A DNA stretch of 64,000 bases from Bidens hawaiensis (GCA_021521415.1 JAIQDT010001113.1:124001-188000); one strand, 5' to 3'. Positions 36,720-51,800 are shown, counted from the first letter of the stretch. Notes: generated by a model not told the origin, from the sequence alone. Program-made: numbers and translations.

Positions 36720-38955
36720 TAAAAAAAAGGTTTGTATAGTTTTAAGAGTTAATATTTGCATTTTATATCCTGAATCCGTATGTTCATGTCCGTTCCATAT
36801 CATGTATTCCCATAACCGTCCATTAAATTCACAAAAAATAAATCGTAAATAAACTGAAAAAGTTAAGGTATTGTAAGGCAATCCTTTGATCGGGAACCAT
36901 TTTGTTTTGGTTTTTTTTCCTTTTTTTGTTTGGTTTAGTTCTGGTACCGTAACGACAAAAGAGCATGACACAAACCGACCGAATTAGCGCAAACTCAACG
37001 ACTCAACACAATGGACCGTCAACGCTCGGGTTTGATAAATACCCACGAATTCGTGTCGACTTAATCTACAATGTTTGGGTTTAACCAACGCTCCTAAAAG
37101 GGTTAAAAGTGTATAAATTTGAAGTCTCAATTTCAACATTTGATTAAAAAAAAGGCTTATACACTTTTAAGAGTTAATATTTGCATTTTATATCTTGAAT
37201 CCGTATGTTCATGTCCGTTCCATATCATGTATTCCCATAACCGTCCATTAAATTCACAAAAAATAAATCGTAAATAAACTGAAAAAGTTAAGGTATTGTA
37301 AGGCAATCCTTTGATCGGGAACCATTTTGTTTTGGTTTTTTTTCCTTTTTTTGTTTTGGTTTAGTTCTGGTACCGTAACGACAAAAGAGCATGACAGAAA
37401 CAGACCGAATTCGCGCAAACTCAACGACTCAACACAATTGACCGTCAACGCTCGGGTTTGATAAATACCCACGAATTCGTGTCGACTTAATCTACAATGT
37501 TTGGATTTAACCAACGCTCCTAAAAGGGTTAAGTGTGTATAAATTTGAAGTCTTAATTTCAACATTTGATTAAAAAAAGGCTTATATACTATTAAGAGTT
37601 AATATTTGCATTTTATATCTTGAATCCGTAAGTTCATGTCCGTTCCATATCATGTATTCCCATAACCGTCCATTAAATTCACAAAAAATAAATCGTAAAT
37701 AAACTGAAAAAGTTAAGGTATTGTAAGGCAATCCTTTGATCGGGAACCATTTTGTTTTGGTTTTTTTTCCTTTTTTTGTTTGGTTTAGTTCTGGTACCGT
37801 AACGACAAAAGAGCATGACACAAACCGACCGAATTCGCGCAAACTCAACGACTCAACACAATGGACCGTCAACGCTCGGGTTTGATAAATACCCACGAAT
37901 TCGTGTCGACTTAATCTACAATGTTTGGGTTTAACCAACGCTCCTAAAAGGGTTAAAAGTGTATAAATTTGAAGTCTCAATTTCAACATTTGATTAAAAA
38001 AAAGGCTTATACACTTTTAAGAGTTAATATTTGCATTTTATATCTTGAATCCGTATGTTCATGTCCGTTCCATATCATGTATTCCCATAACCGTCCATTA
38101 AATTCACAAAAAATAAATCGTAAATAAACTGAAAAAGTTAAGGTATTGTAAGGCAATCCTTTGATCGGGAACCATTTTGTTTTGGTTTTTTTTCCTTTTT
38201 TTGTTTTGGTTTAGTTCTGGTACCGTAACGACAAAAGAGCATGACAGAAACAGACCGAATTCGCGCAAACTCAACGACTCAACACAATGGACCGTCAACG
38301 CTCGGGTTTGATAAATACCCACGAATTCGTGTCGACTTAATCTACAATGTTTGGGTTTAACCAACGCTCCTAAAAGGGTTAAAAGTGTAAAAATTTGAAG
38401 TCTCAATTTCAACATTTGATTAAAAAAAAGGCTTATACACTTTTAAGAGTTAATATTTGCATTTTATATCTTGAATCCGTATGTTCATGTCCGTTCCATA
38501 TCATGTATTCCCATAACCGTCCATTAAATTCACAAAAAATAAATCGTAAATAAACTGAAAAAGTTAAGGTATTGTAAGGCAATCCTTTGATCGGGAACCA
38601 TTTTGTTTTGGTTTTTTTTCCTTTTTTTGTTTTGGTTTAGTTCTGGTACCGTAACGACAAAAGAGCATGACATAAACCGACCGAATTCGCGCAAACTCAA
38701 CGACTCAACACAATGGACCGTCAACGCTCGGGTTTGATAAATACCCACGAATTCGTGTCGACTTAATCTACAATGTTTGGGTTTAACCAACGCTCCTAAA
38801 AGGGTTAAAAGTGTATAAATTTGAAGTCTCAATTTCAACATTTGATTAAAAAAAAGGCTTATACACTTTTAAGAGTTAATATTTGCATTTTATATCTTGA
38901 ATCCGTATGTTCATGTCCGTTCCATATCATGTATTCCCAGAACCGTCCTTTAAAT
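36720..38955 (+). repeat. Run of GCAATCCTTTG/CGACAAAAGAGC-class monomers with 850-bp pair
   Basis: Five or so consecutive units of one class are found here. A rare shortened T-tract ending TTTTTTTGTTTGGTTTAG at about 36921 recurs at about 37771, 850 bp apart, together with GACACAAACCGACC. The units near 38104 and 38530 are close single-monomer neighbours, 426 bp apart. Confidence 0.7.
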
Positions 38956-41818
38956 TCACAAAAAATAAATCGTAAATAAACTGAAAAAGTTACGGTATTG
39001 TAAGGCAAGCCTTTGATCGGGAACCATTTTGTTCTGATTTTTTTCCTTTTTTTTGTTTTGGTTTAGTTCTGGTACCCTAACGACAATAGAGCATGACAGA
39101 AACCGACCGAATTCGCGCAAACTCAACGACTCGACACAATGGACCGTCAACTCTCGGGTTTGATAAATACCCACGAATTCGTGTCGACTTAATCTACAAT
39201 GTTTGGGTTTAACCAAAGCTCCTAAAAGGGTTAAAAGAGTATAAATTTGAAGTCTTAATTTCAACATTTGATTAAAAAAAGGCTTATATACTTTTAAGAG
39301 TTAATATTTGCATTTTATATCTTGAATCCGTATGTTCATGTCCGTTCCATATCATGTATAACCATAACCGTCCATTAAATTCACAAAAAAATAAATCATA
39401 AATAAACTGAAAAAGTTAAGGTATTGTAAGGCAATCCTTTGATCGGGAACCATTTTGTTCTGATTTTTTTCCTTTTTTTTGTTTTGGAGTAGTTCTGGTG
39501 CCGCAACGACTAAAGAGCTTGACAGAAACCGACCGAATTCTGGAAAACTCAACGACTCAACACAATGGACCGTCAACGCTCGGGTTTGATAAATACCCAC
39601 GAATTCGTGTCGACTTAATCTACAATGTTTGGGTTTAACCAACGCTCCTAAAAGGGTTAAATGTGTATAAATTTGAAGTCTTAATTTCAACATTTGATTA
39701 AAAAAAGGCTTATATACTTTTAAGAGTTAATATTTGTATTTTATATCTTGAATCCGTATGTTCATGTCCGTTCCATATCATGTATTCCCATAACCGTCCA
39801 TAAAATTCACCAAAAATAAATCGTAAATAAACTGAAAAAGTTACGGTATTGTAAGGCAAGCCTTTGATCGGGAACCTTTTTTTCTGATTTTTTTCCTTTT
39901 TTTTTGTTTTGGTGTAGTTCTGGTGCCGTAACGACTTAAGAGCTTGACAGAAACTGACCGAATTCTGGAAAACTCAACGACTCAACACAATGGACTGTCA
40001 ACGCTTGGGTTTGATAAATACCCACGAATTCGTGTCGACTTAATCTACAATGTTTGGGTTTAACCAACGCTCCTAAAAGGGTTAAATGTGTATAAATTTG
40101 AAGTCTTAATTTCAACATTTGATTAAAAAAAAGGTTTATATACTTTTAAGAGTTAATATTTGCATTTTATATTCTGAATCCGTATGTTCATGTCCGTTCC
40201 ATATCATGTATTCCCATAACCGTCCATTAAATTCACAAAAAATAAATGATTAATAAACTGAAAAAGTTAAGGTATTGTAAGGCATTCCTTTGATCGGGAA
40301 CCATTTTGTTTTGGTTTTTTTCCTTTTTTTGTTTTGGTTTAGTTCTGGTACCGTAACGACAAAAGAGCATGACAGAAACCGACCGAATTCGCCCAAACTC
40401 AACGACTCAACACAATGGACCGTCAACGCTCGGGTTTGATAAATACCCACGAATTCGTGTCGACTTAATCTACAATGTTTGGGTTTAACCAACGCTCCTA
40501 AAAGGGTTAAATGTGTATAAATTTGAAGGCTTAATTTCCACATTTGATTAAAAAAAAGGCTAACATACTTTTAAGAGTTAATATTTGCATTTTATATCTA
40601 GAATCCGTATGTTCATGTCCGTTCCATATCATGTATTCCCATAACCGTCCATTAAATTCACAAAAAAAATCGTAAATAAACTGAAAAAGTTACGGTATTG
40701 TAAGGCAAGCCTTTGATCGGTAACCATTTTGTTTTGGTTTTTTTCCTTTTTTTTTTTGGTGTAGTTCTGGTACCGTAACGACTTAAGAGCATGACAGAAA
40801 CCGACCGAATTCGCGAAAACTCAACGACTCAACACAATGTACCGTCAACGCTCGGGTTTGATAAATACCCACGAATTCGTCTCGACTTAATCTACAATGC
40901 TTGGGTTTAACCAACGCTCCTAAAAGGGTTAAAAGTGTATAAATTTGAAGTCTCAATTTCAACATTTGATTAAAAAAAAGGCTTATACACTTTTAAGAGT
41001 TAATATTTGCATTTTATATCTTGAATCCGTATGTTCATGCCCGTTCCAAATCATGTATTCCGAGAACCGTCCTTTAAATTCACAAAAAATAAATCATAAA
41101 TAAACTGAAAAAGTTACGGTATTGTAAGGCAAGCCTTTGATCGGGAACCATTTTGTTCTGTTTTTTTTTTTTCCTTTTTTTGTTCTGGTGTAGTTCTGGT
41201 ACCGTAACGACTAAATAGCATGACAGAAACCGACAGAATTCACGCAAACTCAACGACTCAACACAATGGACCGTCAACGCTCGGGTTTGATAAATACCCA
41301 AGAATTCGTGTCGACTTAATCTACAATGTTTGGGTTTAACCAACGCTCCTAAAAGGGTTAAATGTGTATTAATTTGAAGTCTTAATTTCAACATTTGATT
41401 AAAAAAAGGCTTATATACTTTTAAGAGTTAATATTTGCATTTTATATCTTGAATCCGTAAGTTCATGTCCGTTCCATATCATGTATTCCCATAACCGTCC
41501 ATTAAATTCACAAAAAATAAACCGTAAATAAACTGAAAAAGTTACGGTATTGTAAGGCAAGCCTTTGATCGGGAACCATTTTGTTTTGGTTTTTTTCCTT
41601 TTTTTGTTTTGGTGTAGTTCTGGTACCGTAACGACTAAAGAGCATGACAGAAACCGACCGAATTCGCGCAAACTCAACGACTCAACACAATGGACCGTCA
41701 ACGCTCGGGTTTGATAAATACCCACGAATTCGTGTCGACTTAATATACAATGTTTGGGTTTAACCAACGCTCCTAAAAGGGTTAAAAGTGTATAAATTTG
41801 AAGTCTTAATTTCAACAT
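38956..41818 (+). repeat. Seven-monomer block, left copy
   Basis: Seven monomers of different classes occur in order, with starts near 38956, 39352, 39936, 40250, 40783, 41080 and 41411. They include the GCCGCAACGACTAAAGAGCTTG class with GAATTCTGGAAAACTC and a class with a TCTAGA site in place of CTTGAA (about 40589). The whole block is found again at 45333-48195, offset by 6376-6377 bp. Confidence 0.85.
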
Positions 41819-41931
41819 TTGATTAAAAAAAGGCTTATATACTTTTAAGAGTTAATATTTGCATTTTATATCTTGAATCCGTATGTTCATGTCCGTTCCA
41901 TATCATGTATTCCCAGAACCGTCCTTTAAAT

Positions 41932-44900
41932 TCACAAAAAATAAATCGTAAATAAACTGAAAAAGTTACGGTATTGTAAGGCAAGCCTTTGATCGGGAAC
42001 CATTTTGTTCTGATTTTTTTCCTTTTTTTTGTTTTGGTTTAGTTCTGGTACCCTAACGACAATAGAGCATGACAGAAACCGACCGAATTCGCGCAAACTC
42101 AACGACTCGACACAATGGACCGTCAACTCTCGGGTTTGATAAATACCCACGAATTCGTGTCGACTTAATCTACAATGTTTGGGTTTAACCAAAGCTCCTA
42201 AAAGGGTTAAAAGAGTATAAATTTGAAGTCTTAATTTCAACATTTGATTAAAAAAAGGCTTATATACTTTTAAGAGTTAATATTTGCATTTTATATCTTG
42301 AATCCGTATGTTCATGTCCGTTCCATATCATGTATAACCATAACCGTCCATTAAATTCACAAAAAAATAAATCATAAATAAACTGAAAAAGTTAAGGTAT
42401 TGTAAGGCAATCCTTTGATCGGGAACCATTTTGTTCTGATTTTTTTCTTTTTTTTGTTTTGGAGTAGTTCTGGTGCCGCAACGACTAAAGAGCTTGACAG
42501 AAACCGACCGAATTCTGGAAAACTCAACGACTCAACACAATCGACCGTCAACGCTCGGGTTTGATAAATACCCACGAATTCGTGTCGACTTAATCTACAA
42601 TGTTTGGGTTTAACCAACGCTCCTAAAAGGGTTAAATGTGTATAAATTTGAAGTCTTAATTTCAACATTTGATTAAAAAAAGGCTTATATACTTTTAAGA
42701 GTTAATATTTGTATTTTATATCTTGAATCCGTATGTTCATGTCCGTTCCATATCATGTATTCCCATAACCGTCCATTAAATTCACCAAAAATAAATCGTA
42801 AATAAACTGAAAAAGTTACGGTATTGTAAGGCAAGCCTTTGATCGGGAACCTTTTTTTCTGATTTTTTTCCTTTTTTTTGTTTTGGTGTAGTTCTGGTGC
42901 CGTAACGACTTAAGAGCTTGACAGAAACTGACCGAATTCTGGAAAACTCAACGACTCAACACAATGGACTGTCAACGCTCGGGTTTGATAAATACCCACG
43001 AATTCGTGTCGACTTAATCTACAATATTTGGGTTTAACCAACGCTCCTAAAAGGGTTAAATGTGTATAAATTTGAAGTCTTAATTTCAACATTTGATTAA
43101 AAAAAAGGTTTATATACTTTTAAGAGTTAATATTTGCATTTTATATTCTGAATCCGTATGTTCATGTCCGTTCCATATCATGTATTCCCATAACCGTCCA
43201 TTAAATTCACAAAAAATAAATCGTTAATAAACTGAAAAAGTTAAGGTATTGTAAGGCATTCCTTTGATCGGGAACCATTTTGTTTTGGTTTTTTTCCTTT
43301 TTTTGTTTTGGTGTAGTTCTGGTACCGTAACGACTAAAGAGCATGACAGAAACCGACCGAATTCGCGCAAACTCAACGACTCAACACAATGGACCGTCAA
43401 CGCTCGGGTTTGATAAATACCCACGAATTCGTGTCGACTTAATATACAATGTTTGGGTTTAACCAACGCTCCTAAAAGGGTTAAAAGTGTATAAATTTGA
43501 AGTCTCAATTTCAACATTTGATTAAAAAAAAGGCTTATACACTTTTAAGAGTTAATATTTGCATTTTATATCTTGAATCCGTATGTTCATGTCCGTTCCA
43601 TATCATGTATTCCCAGAACCGTCCTTTAAATTCACAAAAAATAAATCGTAAATAAACTGAAAAAGTTACGGTATTGTAAGGCAAGCCTTTGATCGGGAAC
43701 CATTTTGTTCTGATTTTTTTCCTTTTTTTTGTTTTGGTTTAGTTCTGGTACCCTAACGACAATAGAGCATGACAGAAACCGACCGAATTCGCGCAAACTC
43801 AACGACTCGACACAATGGACCGTCAACTCTCGGGTTTGATAAATACCCACGAATTCGTGTCGACTTAATCTACAATGTTTGGGTTTAACCAAAGCTCCTA
43901 AAAGGGTTAAAAGAGTATAAATTTGAAGTCTTAATTTCAACATTTGATTAAAAAAAGGCTTATATACTTTTAAGAGTTAATATTTGCATTTTATATCTTG
44001 AATCCGTATGTTCATGTCTGTTCCATATCATGTATAACCATAACCGTCCATTAAATTCACAAAAAAATAAATCATAAATAAACTGAAAAAGTTAAGGTAT
44101 TGTAAGGCAATCCTTTGATCGGGAACCATTTTGTTCTGATTTTTTTCCTTTTTTTTGTTTTGGAGTAGTTCTGGTGCCGCAACGACTAAAGAGCTTGACA
44201 GAAACCGACCGAATTCTGGAAAACTCAACGACTCAACACAATGGACCGTCAACGCTCGGGTTTGATAAATACCCACGAATTCGTGTCGACTTAATCTACA
44301 ATGTTTGGGTTTAACCAACGCTCCTAAAAGGGTTAAATGTGTATAAATTTGAAGTCTTAATTTCAACATTTGATTAAAAAAAGGCTTATATACTTTTAAG
44401 AGTTAATATTTGTATTTTATATCTTGAATCCGTATGTTCATGTCCGTTCCATATCATGTATTCCCATAACCGTCCATTAAATTCACCAAAAATAAATCGT
44501 AAATAAACTGAAAAAGTTACGGTATTGTAAGGCAAGCCTTTGATCGGGAACCTTTTTTTCTGATTTTTTTCCTTTTTTTTGTTTTGGTGTAGTTCTGGTG
44601 CCGTAACGACTTAAGAGCTTGACAGAAACTGACCGAATTCTGGAAAACTCAACGACTCAACACAATGGACTGTCAACGCTCGGGTTTGATAAATACCCAC
44701 GAATTCGTGTCGACTTAATCTACAATGTTTGGGTTTAACCAACGCTCCTAAAAGGGTTAAATGTGTATAAATTTGAAGTCTTAATTTCAACATTTGATTA
44801 AAAAAAAGGTTTATATACTTTTAAGAGTTAATATTTGCATTTTATATTCTGAATCCGTATGTTCATGTCCGTTCCATATCATGTATTCCCATAACCGTCC

Positions 44901-45332
44901 ATTAAATTCACAAAAAATAAATCGTTAATAAACTGAAAAAGTTAAGGTATTGTAAGGCATTCCTTTGATCGGGAACCATTTTGTTTTGGTTTTTTTCCTT
45001 TTTTTGTTTTGGTGTAGTTCTGGTACCGTAACGACTAAAGAGCATGACAGAAACCGACCGAATTCGCGCAAACTCAACGACTCAACACAATGGACCGTCA
45101 ACGCTCGGGTTTGATAAATACCCACGAATTCGTGTCGACTTAATATACAATGTTTGGGTTTAACCAACGCTCCTAAAAGGGTTAAAAGTGTATAAATTTG
45201 AAGTCTCAATTTCAACATTTGATTAAAAAAAAGGCTTATACACTTTTAAGAGTTAATATTTGCATTTTATATCTTGAATCCGTATGTTCATGTCCGTTCC
45301 ATATCATGTATTCCCAGAACCGTCCTTTAAAT
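41932..45332 (+). repeat. Two four-monomer repeats of about 1701 bp
   Basis: Four-monomer units at 41932-43631 and 43632-45332 are near-identical (1700-1701 bp). A third begins at 45333 but runs on into the seven-monomer block. The fourth monomer of each unit (near 43224 and 44925) is a chimera. Its left part carries ATCGTTAATAAACTG and GGCATTCCTTTG of the 40250-type unit. Its right part carries GGTGTAGTTC, CGACTAAAGAGC and TTAATATACAATG of the 41411-type unit. Confidence 0.88.
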
Positions 45333-48195
45333 TCACAAAAAATAAATCGTAAATAAACTGAAAAAGTTACGGTATTGTAAGGCAAGCCTTTGATCGGGAA
45401 CCATTTTGTTCTGATTTTTTTCCTTTTTTTTGTTTTGGTTTAGTTCTGGTACCCTAACGACAATAGAGCATGACAGAAACCGACCGAATTCGCGCAAACT
45501 CAACGACTCGACACAATGGACCGTCAACTCTCGGGTTTGATAAATACCCACGAATTCGTGTCGACTTAATCTACAATGTTTGGGTTTAACCAAAGCTCCT
45601 AAAAGGGTTAAAAGAGTATAAATTTGAAGTCTTAATTTCAACATTTGATTAAAAAAAGGCTTATATACTTTTAAGAGTTAATATTTGCATTTTATATCTT
45701 GAATCCGTATGTTCATGTCTGTTCCATATCATGTATAACCATAACCGTCCATTAAATTCACAAAAAAATAAATCATAAATAAACTGAAAAAGTTAAGGTA
45801 TTGTAAGGCAATCCTTTGATCGGGAACCATTTTGTTCTGATTTTTTTCCTTTTTTTTGTTTTGGAGTAGTTCTGGTGCCGCAACGACTAAAGAGCTTGAC
45901 AGAAACCGACCGAATTCTGGAAAACTCAACGACTCAACACAATGGACCGTCAACGCTCGGGTTTGATAAATACCCACGAATTCGTGTCGACTTAATCTAC
46001 AATGTTTGGGTTTAACCAACGCTCCTAAAAGGGTTAAATGTGTATAAATTTGAAGTCTTAATTTCAACATTTGATTAAAAAAAGGCTTATATACTTTTAA
46101 GAGTTAATATTTGTATTTTATATCTTGAATCCGTATGTTCATGTCCGTTCCATATCATGTATTCCCATAACCGTCCATTAAATTCACCAAAAATAAATCG
46201 TAAATAAACTGAAAAAGTTACGGTATTGTAAGGCAAGCCTTTGATCGGGAACCTTTTTTTCTGATTTTTTTCCTTTTTTTTGTTTTGGTGTAGTTCTGGT
46301 GCCGTAACGACTTAAGAGCTTGACAGAAACTGACCGAATTCTGGAAAACTCAACGACTCAACACAATGGACTGTCAACGCTCGGGTTTGATAAATACCCA
46401 CGAATTCGTGTCGACTTAATCTACAATGTTTGGGTTTAACCAACGCTCCTAAAAGGGTTAAATGTGTATAAATTTGAAGTCTTAATTTCAACATTTGATT
46501 AAAAAAAAGGTTTATATACTTTTAAGAGTTAATATTTGCATTTTATATTCTGAATCCGTATGTTCATGTCCGTTCCATATCATGTATTCCCATAACCGTC
46601 CATTAAATTCACAAAAAATAAATCGTTAATAAACTGAAAAAGTTAAGGTATTGTAAGGCATTCCTTTGATCGGGAACCATTTTGTTTTGGTTTTTTTCCT
46701 TTTTTTGTTTTGGTTTAGTTCTGGTACCGTAACGACAAAAGAGCATGACAGAAACCGACCGAATTCGCCCAAACTCAACGACTCAACACAATGGACCGTC
46801 AACGCTCGGGTTTGATAAATACCCACGAATTCGTGTCGACTTAATCTACAATGTTTGGGTTTAACCAACGCTCCTAAAAGGGTTAAATGTGTATAAATTT
46901 GAAGGCTTAATTTCCACATTTGATTAAAAAAAAGGCTAACATACTTTTAAGAGTTAATATTTGCATTTTATATCTAGAATCCGTATGTTCATGTCCGTTC
47001 CATATCATGTATTCCCATAACCGTCCATTAAATTCACAAAAAAAATTGTAAATAAACTGAAAAAGTTACGGTATTGTAAGGCAAGCCTTTGATCGGTAAC
47101 CATTTTGTTTTGGTTTTTTTCCTTTTTTTTTTTGGTGTAGTTCTGGTACCGTAACGACTTAAGAGCATGACAGAAACCGACCGAATTCGCGAAAACTCAA
47201 CGACTCAACACAATGTACCGTCAACGCTCGGGTTTGATAAATACCCACGAATTCGTCTCGACTTAATCTACAATGCTTGGGTTTAACCAACGCTCCTAAA
47301 AGGGTTAAAAGTGTATAAATTTGAAGTCTCAATTTCAACATTTGATTAAAAAAAAGGCTTATACACTTTTAAGAGTTAATATTTGCATTTTATATCTTGA
47401 ATCCGTATGTTCATGCCCGTTCCAAATCATGTATTCCGAGAACCGTCCTTTAAATTCACAAAAAATAAATCATAAATAAACTGAAAAAGTTACGGTATTG
47501 TAAGGCAAGCCTTTGATCGGGAACCATTTTGTTCTGTTTTTTTTTTTTTCCTTTTTTTGTTCTGGTGTAGTTCTGGTACCGTAACGACTAAATAGCATGA
47601 CAGAAACCGACAGAATTCACGCAAACTCAACGACTCAACACAATGGACCGTCTACGCTCGGGTTTGATAAATACCCAAGAATTCGTGTCGACTTAATCTA
47701 CAATGTTTGGGTTTAACCAACGCTCCTAAAAGGGTTAAATGTGTATTAATTTGAAGTCTTAATTTCAACATTTGATTAAAAAAAGGCTTATATACTTTTA
47801 AGAGTTAATATTTGCATTTTATATCTTGAATCCGTAAGTTCATGTCCGTTCCATATCATGTATTCCCATAACCGTCCATTAAATTCACAAAAAATAAACC
47901 GTAAATAAACTGAAAAAGTTACGGTATTGTAAGGCAAGCCTTTGATCGGGAACCATTTTGTTTTGGTTTTTTTCCTTTTTTTGTTTTGGTGTAGTTCTGG
48001 TACCGTAACGACTAAAGAGCATGACAGAAACCGACCGAATTCGCGCAAACTCAACGACTCAACACAATGGACCGTCAACGCTCGGGTTTGATAAATACCC
48101 ACGAATTCGTGTCGACTTAATATACAATGTTTGGGTTTAACCAACGCTCCTAAAAGGGTTAAAAGTGTATAAATTTGAAGTCTTAATTTCAACAT
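45333..48195 (+). repeat. Seven-monomer block, right copy
   Basis: It corresponds to 38956-41818 at an offset of 6376-6377 bp, with a few differences: AAAATTGTAAAT (about 47043) against AAAATCGTAAAT, ACCGTCTACGC (about 47649), and one or two T-tract length changes. It follows directly on the four-monomer repeats. Confidence 0.85.
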
Positions 48196-48860
48196 TTGAT
48201 TAAAAAAAGGCTTATATACTTTTAAGAGTTAATATTTGCATTTTATATCTTGAATCCGTATGTTCATGTCCGTTCCATATCATGTATAACCATAACCGTC
48301 CATTAAATTCACAAAAAAATAAATCATAAATAAACTGAAAAAGTTAAGGTATTGTAAGGCAAGCCTTTGATCGGGAACCATTTTGTTATGATTTTTTTCC
48401 TTTTTTTTGTTTTGGAGTAGTTCTGGTGCCGCAACGACTAAAGAGCTTGACAGAAACCGACCGAATTCTGGAAAACTCAACGACTCAACACAATGGACCG
48501 TCAACTCTCGGGTTTGATAAATACCCACGAATTCGTGTCGACTTAATCTACAATGTTTGGGTTTAACCAACGCTCCTAAAAGGGTTAAATGTGTATAAAT
48601 TTGAAGGCTTAATTTCCACATTTGATTAAAAAAAAGGCTAACATACTTTTAAGAGTTAATATTTGCATTTTATATCTAGAATCCGTATGTTCATGTCCGT
48701 TACATATCATGTATTCCCATAACCGTCCATTAAATTCACAAAAAAAATAGTAAATAAACTGAAAAAGTTACGGTATTGTAAGGCAAGCCTTTGATCGGTA
48801 ACAATTTTGTTTTGGTTTTTTTCCTTTTTTTTTTTGGTGTAGTTCTGGTACCGTAACGAC

Positions 48861-51800
48861 TTAAGAGCATGACAGAAACCGACCGAATTCGCGAAAACTC
48901 AACGACTCAACACAATGTACCGTCAACGCTCGGGTTTGATAAATACCCACGAATTCGTGTCGACTTAATCTACAATGTTTGGGTTTAACCAACGCTCCTA
49001 AAAGGGTTAAAAGTGTATAAATTTGAAGTCTCAATTTCAACATTTGATTAAAAAAAAGGCTTATAAACTTTTAAGAGTTAATATTTGCATTTTATATCTT
49101 GAATCCGTATGTTCATGTCCGTTCCATATCATGTATTCCCAGAACCGTCCTTTAAATTCACAAAAAATAAATCGTAAATAAACTGAAAAAGTTACGGTAT
49201 TGTAAGGCAAGCCTTTGTTCGGGAACCATTTTGTTCTGATTTTTTTCCTTTTTTTTGTTTTGGTTTAGTTCTGGTACCGTAACGACAAAAGAGCATGACA
49301 GAAACCGACCGAATTCGCGCAAACTCAACGACTCAACACAATGGACCGTCAACGCTCGGGTTTGATAAATACCCACGAATTCGTGTCGACTTAATCTACA
49401 ATGTTTGGGTTTAACCAACGCTCCTAAAAGGGTTAAATGTGTATAAATTTGAAGTCTTAATTTCAACATTTGATTAAAAAAAGGCTTATATACTTTTAAG
49501 AGTTAATATTTGCATTTTATATCTTGAATCCGTATGTTCATGTCCGTTCCATATCATGTATAACCATAACCGTCCATTAAATTCACAAAAAAATAAATCA
49601 TAAATAAACTGAAAAAGTTAAGGTATTGTAAGGCAAGCCTTTGATCGGGAACCATTTTGTTCTGATTTTTTTCCTTTTTTTTGTTTTGGAGTAGTTCTGG
49701 TGCCGCAACGACTAAAGAGCTTGACAGAAACCGACCGAATTCTGGAAAACTCAACGACTCAACACAATGGACCGTCAACGCTCGGGTTTGATAAATACCC
49801 ACGAATTCGTGTCGACTTAATCTACAATGTTTGGGTTTAACCAACGCTCCTAAAAGGGTTAAATGTGTATAAATTTGAAGTCTTAATTTCAACATTTGAT
49901 TAAAAAAAGGCTTATATACTTTTAAGAGTTAATATTTGCATTTTATATCTAGAATCCGTATGTTCATGTCCGTTCCATATCATTTATTCCCATAACCGTC
50001 CATTAAATTCACAAAAAAAATCGTAAATAAACTGAAAAAGTTACGGTATTGTAAGGCAAGCCTTTGATCGGTAACCATTTTGTTTTGGTTTTTTTCCTTT
50101 TTTTTTTGGTGTAGTTCTGGTACCGTAACGACTTAAGAGCATGACAGAAACCGACCGAATTCGCGAAAACTCAACGACTCAACACAATGTACCGTCAACG
50201 CTCGGGTTTGATAAATACCCACGAATTCGTGTCGACTTAATCTACAATGTTTGGGTTTAACCAACGCTCCTAAAAGGGTTAAAAGTGTATAAATTTGAAG
50301 TCTCAATTTCAACATTTGATTAAAAAAAAGGCTTATAAACTTTTAAGAGTTAATATTTGCATTTTATATCTTGAATCCGTATTTTCATGTCCGTTCCATA
50401 TCATGTATTCCCAGATCCGTCCTTTAAATTCATAAAAAATAAATCGTAAATAAACTGAAAAAGTTACGGTATTGTAAGGCAAGCCTTTGTTCGGGAACCA
50501 TTTTGTTCTGATTTTTTTCCTTTTTTTTGTTTTGGTTTAGTTCTGGTACCGTAACGACAAAAGAGCATGACAGAAACCGACCGAATTCGCGCAAACTCAA
50601 CGACTCAACACAATGGACCGTCAACGCTCGGGTTTGATAAATACCCACGAATTCGTGTCGACTTAATCTACAATGTTTGGGTTTAACCAACGCTCCTAAA
50701 AGGGTTAAATGTGTATAAATTTGAAGTCTTAATTTCAACATTTGATTAAAAAAAGGCTTATATACTTTTAAGAGTTAATATTTGCATTTTATATCTTGAA
50801 TCCGTATGTTCATGTCCGTTCCATATCATGTATAACCATAACCGTCCATTAAATTCACAAAAAAATAAATCATAAATAAACTGAAAAAGTTAAGGTATTG
50901 TAAGGCAAGCCTTTGATCGGGAACCATTTTGTTCTGGTTTTTTTCCTTTTTTTTGTTTTGGAGTAGTTCTGGTGCCGCAACGACTAAAGAGCTTGACAGA
51001 AACCGACCGAATTCTGGAAAACTCAACGACTCAACACAATGGACCGTCAACGCTCGGGTTTGATAAATACCCACGAATTCGTGTCGACTTAATCTACAAT
51101 GTTTGGGTTTAACCAACGCTCCTAAAAGGGTTAAATGTGTATAAATTTAAAGTCTTAATTTCAACATTTGATTAAAAAAAGGCTTATATACTTTTAAGAG
51201 TTAATATTTGCATTTTATATCTAGAATCCGTATGTTCATGTCCGTTCCATATCATTTATTCCCATAACCGTCCATTAAATTCACAAAAAAAATCGTAAAT
51301 AAACTGAAAAAGTTACGGTATTGTAAGGCAAGCCTTTGATCGGTAACCATTTTGTTTTGGTTTTTTTCCTTTTTTTTTTGGTGTAGTTCTGGTACCGTAA
51401 CGACTTAAGAGCATGACAGAAACCGACCGAATTCGCGAAAACTCAACGACTCAACACAATGTACCGTCAACGCTCGGGTTTGATAAATACCCACGAATTC
51501 GTGTCGACTTAATCTACAATGTTTGGGTTTAACCAACGCTCCTAAAAGGGTTAAATGTGTATAAATTTAAAGTCTTAATTTCAACATTTGATTAAAAAAA
51601 GGCTTATATACTTTTAAGAGTTAATATTTGCATTTTATATCTAGAATCCGTATGTTCATGTCCGTTCCATATCATTTATTCCCATAACCGTCCATTAAAT
51701 TCACAAAAAAAATCGTAAATAAACTGAAAAAGTTACGGTATTGTAAGGCAAGCCTTTGATCGGTAACCATTTTGTTTTGGTTTTTTTCCTTTTTTTTTTG

